Origin: Glycine soja
Lineage: Eukaryota; Streptophyta; Magnoliopsida; Fabales; Fabaceae
Length of the DNA: 64,000 nucleotides
Assembly (NCBI RefSeq): GCF_004193775.1
Contig: NC_041010.1
Span: forward strand, 39,483,562 to 39,547,561
Direction of reading: 5' to 3'
Shown here: piece by piece, positions 57,727-64,000 of the stretch
Position numbering within the stretch: position 1 is the stretch's first letter
How the letters are laid out: every line of letters starts with the position of its first letter
The notes under the pieces: model-generated
Database searches by the model: none
What the model was told of the DNA's origin: nothing
The model's input: only the letters and a program-made list of their open reading frames with translations
Position numbers and translations under genes: made by a program

Positions 57727-59929
57727 TTAGACCTGCCACCATTGTATCACAAGCAAATGCCTTGCTCTTGGCATTGACAACCCAGATTTCTCATTCATAT
57801 CCAATTCATCAGGATCGATACCATAAGGTAGCCCCCAGTGGAAGCAATATACCAATTGGGCCAAAACCAACTTTACTATGGTCAAACCCATTACCATTCC
57901 TGGGCAGCTTCTACGACCAGACCCAAATGGTATAAGTTGAAAGTCTTGCCCCTTAAAATCTACGTTGTCATTCATAAATCTTTCAGGATAAAACACTTCA
58001 GCATTTTCAGACCACACTTTAGGGTGTCTCCCTATAGCCCATGCATTTATTATAACTCGTGACTTCTTCTTCATGTAGTAACCTTCAATCACAATAGCTT
58101 CCATTGATTCATGAGGGGCTAGTAAGGGCACAACAGGGTATAGCCTTAGTGTCTCCTTCACAACCATATCCAAATAGCATAATTTTGCTAAATCGTTCTC
58201 CTCCACCATTTTGTTTATTCCAACTACATTTTTTAGCTCGTTTTGAAGATTTTCCATCACTCTTGGATGCCGCACAAGTTCTGAAATGGCCCATTCAATC
58301 ACATCACTAGACGTTTCCGATGATCCGATTATCATATCAAACACAATGCCCTTGTTGCTCCTTTTATCGATTATATGTGCATGTCCATCGTGGGGATGTA
58401 TTGGTTGGTCCTTTAATTAAAGTAATGTGTAAATGAAATCCTTAAGGTGCCCTTGTGCTGGAGGAGCTAGTTGATGCTCCTCAATCATCTCAGCTAACAT
58501 TTTGTCAACTCTTTACTGATTTTCTTCGAGCGTCGTGTTAATCCCTTTTAATTGTGGACCGCCAAGAACAAAATACAAGGCATAATTAGTTATTGAAATA
58601 CATATTATCAAGTGGATATATTAAAAATTTAAATTAGTTTTTTAGTTTCATATTCATTTATAAAAAAAAATTAAAAGTAAATTTTGAAAAGTATTCTTTA
58701 CATTTATTTTATGAACATCTTTATGGCCATTGTTGAATTATCTTTAAGTTAATTGTAAATAAAATCATTTCTGTTTAAAATAAATTTTTTAATATATTAG
58801 AGACTACAAACAACATAAAAATTTATTAAAAATCTAAAATAAAATTTAATCATTTATAAAAATTTGAAATATATTTAGTCCTAAAGACATTGTTTAAGGA
58901 AAGAAGGTGTTGTTGGGGTTCAGGGAAGAGAAGGATACCATGGATTATATACCAAATTGATTAATTGAAGGGCATTTGTGTAAACTCAATGTCAAATAAA
59001 AAATAATTTTAACTCAAGTGTCAACCGGTATCGAAATCTCAGTCTTTGAATATTATACATTATATCTAACGGTTATAATATGATTATAAGACAGTGTGGT
59101 TCATCAAAGATGATTCATATTCATGGTTCACGTTAGACATCATCTTAAGGTTACTATAAATGATCAAATTTTAATTGTAAATGAATATTTTTGTCTTAAT
59201 AAAATTAATATATATTTATGATTTTTCCATTATAGTTTTGATGAATTTTGATTGTGGAATTTGTATCTTGATTAACACACGCACACACAAAAACACTAAC
59301 CTGGAGATCAAAGAGGCGAAGCCAAGGCACATAATCTGCCAAAATGAAAGCCACCGAAACACTCATATAGCCCTTCAAGTCAAACCTACGATCCTTGTTC
59401 CTTCCCAACACCATCTTGCATGCCATATTCCGCAACACTTCCCCCACTCTCTCACTAACGTCCACAATCTCACGCGCCATTGCTGCTTCCTTCAGAGACT
59501 CCACCATCGCCCCAATCTCCCTCTTTCTCAGAGCACCAAAAGACGCTAATTTCGACGCTCTCAGAGGGCGCGTGGTGCACACTTCCTCACGTTTCGCCAG
59601 TACGGCCCGTACTCCACAAACGCAGGGCCGTTTCGAACTTTGGCCTGTTCGCGAACACGGTGTCGTGCGTCTTAAGGAACAGTTCCGCGGCTTCCGGGGA
59701 CGAAACAACGACGGTTGGAACGTTTCCTAGTTGTAAAGACATTATGGGACCGTAACGTTTGGAAAGGGATTGGAGGGAACAGTGTGGGAGTGTTCCTGAT
59801 CCTCCTAGCACGTGGAGGTTTCTGATGATCGCTAACTGTGGCGGTCCCGGCGGACACGGTGGTGGTGCCTAGGATGTAGATTAATGTGACAAGGGGAACT
59901 ATGAGAATGACTAGTGTTAGAGGAGACAT
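57727..59929 (-). pseudogene. Cytochrome P450 pseudogene (CYP71 clan, CYP736A-like)
   Basis: Exon 1 runs 59929-59301 and exon 2 58544-57727, with one GT-AG intron at the usual CYP71-clan place (DLQ|GLTRR). Exon 2 still has the I-helix ([16 protein letters not shown]), KETLR of the ExxR motif, PERF, and the haem site [10 protein letters not shown]. Exon 1 begins with a membrane anchor (MSPLTLVILIVPLVTLIYIL). Damage: the proline-rich hinge is missing with a frame change near 59830; a block and frame are lost near 59625 (between FETA and [13 protein letters not shown]); one base is missing near 59585 (RK|VCTT); a few residues are lost in DLKG...MSV near 59367; an in-frame TAA lies in [10 protein letters not shown] near 58417; and the end QWWQV is shorter than the usual C-terminus. 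It cannot encode a working monooxygenase. Confidence 0.85.
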
Positions 59930-62503
59930 GTTGTGTTGAAGTGATCTTAGTTTAGTGTATGTTGGTTGGACTCTAGTTCCTTATGTACTCGTTTAAATCT
60001 TGTTATTATGCTCTTCGACTTGAAAGATGAAGTGTTTATTTGCAGGTTTTCCTTTTTAGGAAAATGTTCCTGTTACTAAATTACCTTCTATCTTATTAAC
60101 TCCAACTTTTGTTAGGTGTCTAATTTAAAAATTATTTTTTTATTTAAATAAGTTGTCACCTTTACATAATTTATATAATTAAAAAATTGATTTTAAAAAA
60201 TAAATATATCATCATTTTAGATATTTTGATTTATTATTCATATTTCATTTTAATAAAATCTCTGTTTTTGTGTATGTGATAATTTTAGACATTAGTCGTC
60301 GTGTCAAATGTTCATGCTTCATAAATACTAAAATAAGGTTTTAAAAGGCAATCAATCGCAATTTCTATTGCAACATAAATTTTTTTGGAGTATTTGTGAC
60401 CGCAATGCAACTAAAATTGTAATATATCGTATGTAATTTCCTATGAAATCGTTGAAGGTGACAAAACTCTGAGAGTGACCATGACTTAAAACCTTGGTTG
60501 TATGTATCCTTGGTGTTGATGACATTTATCGAGGTTGAAAAAAGCGCAATAAGGATTTGTCTCATGTCGTGATTCGGGATGATTATACTTTACAAAACTC
60601 TAATTGTTTTTATTTAACATTTTGATGCTCGTGGAATTTGTTAGAATTGATACAATGATGTGAGAGACACCTAACTTAGGTAAAAATTAATAGATAAATA
60701 AATAATAATTAAATTAATAAAAGAAATTTTGAGTGACATAACTATTACTTAATGAGAATAATGATTATAAAAAACTTAATATCACTAAAGTCAAATAAGA
60801 TTTAAAAAATCAAAGTATTATCTCTAATTCTTAGTCTTCATGAGACACATAAACAATAAAAAAAAAAGCTAAATTTTGTTTCTATCATTTTTCCAGAATT
60901 CAAAATATATCAAAGAAAAAATTTATTATAAAAAAAATATATACTATTTATAAATCGTATATTTCAAGATTTTATTAGTTTTTTTATATATATATAGGGA
61001 CCTACATAATTTTTACGTGGGAAATCAGATAACGTATCTTGTTTGTATCCAAGAAAAATCCTCTGTGGATTTGATTCTAATCTATATGAAAGCCAAAGTA
61101 AGCATTGATAAAATAAATTAGGAGTGACCTGGTCGCTGTTTTGAATTTGATTAAAGAGCATTGAAGATGAAGATATCAAAACATATCCTTAGAAAATGAC
61201 AATAGTTGAACAGCAAAAGAATGTTTGCTTGTCATTTGTTTCATTAGAATTAAGAATTGCTTTATCTCTGATGCTAAGAATTAACGAATTATGTGTCTTA
61301 TGAAATCTTGTGACGTCAATTGAATCTCACCCTTCGTTTTCCACCTTATGAACGACATCATGATTGACTTCATTTTGTGCATTCAAATGTGACGATCGAA
61401 TTATTTTACATTTGTCATGAGATAGATTATTTTTCAGAATGTCTGTTTGTTATATGCCATGATTACCAAACTGAGTGAGTTCGTTTATATATTCTGTTAT
61501 TTCTTTACCATAAATTGTTGCAATGCTGATTTACTGCTCCAATTTCGAATGTTAGAATACTGAATGGTTCAAGTATAGGGTACCAATGGCAGAGTCATCA
61601 CAGTAATCAGGATGGAGATTGGAATGATGCATTTATTCTCTCTCTTCTGCTGAAGCAACAAATATAAATTACAAAAGTATATAAAAATGCAACTTCAAGG
61701 TCATATCAATGCAGAATTGCAGATCAAATAAATAAATCGTAACTCAAATGATTGGGAAGCAAGGAAAAGTCTCTCCATGCACTTAAGCATTTAGTTACTC
61801 AAGTTTAAACCATCTAAACATTCCTTAGCCCACCACTCGCAATTTGTTTGCTTCGGCTATTAGTTAAACAATCACATCTTTTTGAACTGACCAGGGAATT
61901 TTAGTAATACTAAGAAGATATGGTAGTTGTGAGGTGAAGTCTTTTATCAGTTATTTTTTAAGGAACCATGGAGTAGCCTGTTATGACTCTTTCATACACA
62001 GTCGTTTGACCCAGTGAGCATACAGACTGGTGCAGGAATATTGTAATAATCACAATCTGTGCAGCAGGGCCTGCGCAAGTGATGGCTTGGCCTGCACTCA
62101 TGTTTTGTTTAGACAAGGAGAAAAATAGAGAGGAAAGATAGAAATATAAGAGAAATAGAATATAAAAGATTGTTAATATACTTACTAAATAAACTTATCA
62201 ATAACTACTTAGAAGAGAAGAAAACAAGAGTTGATATAATGTCACAAGAGAAAGATACACATAAAAATGAAATGAAAAATAATTAGAAGTATTGTTCAAC
62301 CTTTTCATATTACAATTTTGTAGTGTGTACCATTAACACTATTGCAATCAGTGCATTGGGTTTGATCCAATAGCTACAAAGAAGCCATAAAGCGGGGACC
62401 AATTCTTATTTATTTTAAGAAATAAAATACAAGTATCATTTGACATTTCTTAATTTAATGATAAGTAAACCTTATTTTACCTATAAACATAATCTATTTT
62501 AAT
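59930..62503. other. Intergenic region between the two P450 genes
   Basis: About 2.6 kb of AT-rich sequence with no recognisable gene; short frames at 60365-60565 and 60964-61179 look like chance. A run of alternating TA lies near 60986. No repeat termini identified. Confidence 0.4.
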
Positions 62504-63352
62504 TTAGCCCTTTACAACTTCCCCAGCTAGCCGGCAAGTTGGTACAGCTAGCAAGTGATTACTTCTTGGAATTGTGAGGCCAAATTTCTCAGTCATGTCC
62601 AAGTCATCAGGGGACATGCCTAATGGAAGCTCCCAATTGAAGCAATGCACCAATTGAGCTAGAACAATCTTAACAGTAGTTAGATCCAAATGAATTCCAG
62701 GACATCCTCTACGACCAGAACCAAATGGTAAAAGTCTAAAGTCATATCCCCTCATGTCCACATTGCTATTGGCAAATCTTTCTGGATAAAACACCTCAGC
62801 ATTATCTGACCAAACCTTAGGATCTCTCCCAATTGCCCATGCATTTACTATGATCCTTGACTTTTTCTTTATGCAATAGCCATCAATAGTAACATCTTCT
62901 CTACACTCACGAGGTATTAGCAAAGGTGCAACCGGGTACAATCTTAGTGTTTCCTTCACCACTAAGTCCAAGTAAGGAAATTTTTCCATATCACTCTCCT
63001 CCACCTTTCTATTCATCCCCTCTACACATTCCAACTCATCTTGAAGTTTCTTCATCACACTTGGATGCTTTAGGAGTTCTGACATAGCCCATTCAATCGT
63101 TGTAGCAGATGTGTCAATTGCTGCGACAATCATAGTCATCATAATAGCTTTGATATTTGTTCTATCAAGAACATGACCATGTTCGTCCTGGGGATCCAGG
63201 GGTTGATGCATAAGCGCTAGGAATATGTTCACTAAGTCCTTCTGGCGTTGGCCTTTCTGTTCTCTATCAGAAGATTGTTCATGGTCTTTGATAATCTGCT
63301 CCAAGACTACGTCAAATGATTTACTTACTTTCTTTAATCGCCTTACTATTCC
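62504..63352 (-). CDS. Cytochrome P450, final exon (CYP71 clan, CYP736A-like), gene continues past window
   Basis: The exon starts at 63352 after an AG acceptor (CATCAG|GGAATAGTAAGG: GIVRRLKK) and ends in TAA-strand stop at 62504, giving 282 residues, the usual size of the second exon in this clan. Conserved parts: I-helix [31 protein letters not shown] (ExxR), [20 protein letters not shown], and the haem-binding FGSGRRGCPG with its Cys ligand. The C-terminus IPRSNHLLAVPTCRLAGEVVKG is intact. Exon 1, with anchor and substrate-recognition start, is not in 63353-64000 and must lie beyond the right edge. Family enzymes sit on the endoplasmic reticulum and hydroxylate small molecules; substrate unknown. 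It is in tandem and on the same strand as the P450 pseudogene at 57727, of the same subfamily type. Confidence 0.9.
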   Translation of the reverse strand, partial: GIVRRLKKVSKSFDVVLEQIIKDHEQSSDREQKGQRQKDLVNIFLALMHQPLDPQDEHGHVLDRTNIKAIMMTMIVAAIDTSATTIEWAMSELLKHPSVMKKLQDELECVEGMNRKVEESDMEKFPYLDLVVKETLRLYPVAPLLIPRECREDVTIDGYCIKKKSRIIVNAWAIGRDPKVWSDNAEVFYPERFANSNVDMRGYDFRLLPFGSGRRGCPGIHLDLTTVKIVLAQLVHCFNWELPLGMSPDDLDMTEKFGLTIPRSNHLLAVPTCRLAGEVVKG

Positions 63353-64000
63353 CTGATGTGCCAGTGATTGAATAAGACACATAATATCTCATTATTTCAG
63401 GGTAAGAACAATCATAAATGATAAATAGAGTGAATAATGAAAAGAGAGTCACATCCCAAAATTCAATCAGTAACGGAACTCATCCTTAATGATTGTCTAA
63501 TAGTTAGTTTGGATGTTAGTAAACCCTTACAAGAGAAGAACATAAAAAGAATCAAGAGGAGATAAAATGAATCATAAGTTAAAATTATGGCTAAAATATA
63601 TGTTTGGTCACTAAATTTTTAATTTCAGCTTGGTCTACTAAGTTAAAAAAACTTTCATTTTGATTTTTTATAGTGTCTATGTTAGACCAAAAATAGTTCT
63701 TTCATTTCTTACACTAACTGTGCTAATTTTGGCAGACATGACAAACACTCTCCGGCTTGGTATCTCTTTGGGAAGAGAATAAGTTGAATACTAACAAATT
63801 TAAATGGAAAAAGGGAAAGGTAGAATAAATGCCAAGGTGGAAGATAGTTTGCAGAGAACGCACATTGTTTGGTAAAGTGAAAACGAAAAGATAATTTTTT
63901 TAAATTAAAGTAAAATGTGGAAATATGAATATCATCTTATTCTATTATTATTTTTTTTTTCTCTACAAACGAACGGAGACTTAATGATACATATTACAAC
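63353..64000. other. Partial intron of the P450 gene
   Basis: Non-coding sequence between exon 2 and the unseen exon 1. AAAATATATGTTTGGTCACTAAATTT near 63594 resembles the ends of common legume repeats, but no element could be delimited. Confidence 0.5.

Noticed and set aside
59181..59755. Plus-strand frames of 90-120 codons
   Set aside because: Opposite strand of the P450 pseudogene exon 1.
1..64000. CRISPR arrays, bacterial operons, ribosomal RNA or tRNA genes
   Set aside because: No regularly spaced repeats or recognisable RNA genes seen; the window is plant nuclear DNA.

Overview
The window is plant nuclear DNA, almost certainly from a legume and probably soybean or a close Glycine relative. 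It is AT-rich, with GT-AG introns, dicot-type gene structures and dense remnants of plant transposons. A Y2K dehydrin reads like a Glycine seed-maturation dehydrin. All identifications rest on reading the sequence and recalled family features; no search was run.

Layout. 1-4300 is intergenic. 4499-5122 is an intronless gene for an acidic plant protein of unknown function. 6126-10681 is a complete but decayed Mutator-like element (MULE) with long terminal inverted repeats and a 9-bp target-site duplication. It holds a broken MURA-type transposase and, convergent to it, a broken GRF-zinc-finger gene. 11.4-17.8 kb is a tandem duplication of a small plastid-targeted membrane protein gene: copy A kept only exon 1, copy B is complete. 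A small Harbinger-like element carrying a protein-kinase fragment lies in copy B's upstream region. 18.5-19.4 kb (minus) is a damaged lipid-transfer-protein gene. 20.6-21.2 kb is a small heavy-metal-associated (HMA) domain gene with a GC-AG intron. 22.0-22.7 kb (minus) is the dehydrin, with four CACGTG boxes upstream. 23.8-25.1 kb holds a LINE RNase H remnant next to an internally deleted hAT element.

29.4-35.0 kb is a six-exon ALMT anion channel gene (598 aa). 38.1-46.1 kb is a twelve-exon PP2A scaffold A-subunit gene (587 aa) with a MITE in intron 1 and a LINE scrap in intron 3. 47.7-50.1 kb (minus) is an intronless LSD1-like histone demethylase (LDL1 type). 51.4-55.8 kb (minus) is a nine-exon membrane-anchored aspartic protease (572 aa). 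57.7-59.9 kb (minus) is a cytochrome P450 pseudogene, and 62.5 kb to beyond the right edge (minus) is the last exon of a related, apparently intact P450.

The genes do not form a pathway or cluster, apart from the P450 pair and the duplicated plastid gene. Several touch stress or signalling (dehydrin, ALMT, PP2A, aspartic protease), but that is normal for a plant gene neighbourhood. I found no previously undescribed multi-gene system. The most unusual items are the two-gene MULE with its GRF partner, the kinase fragment inside a Harbinger-like element, and the partial tandem duplication that froze a gene at its first exon.
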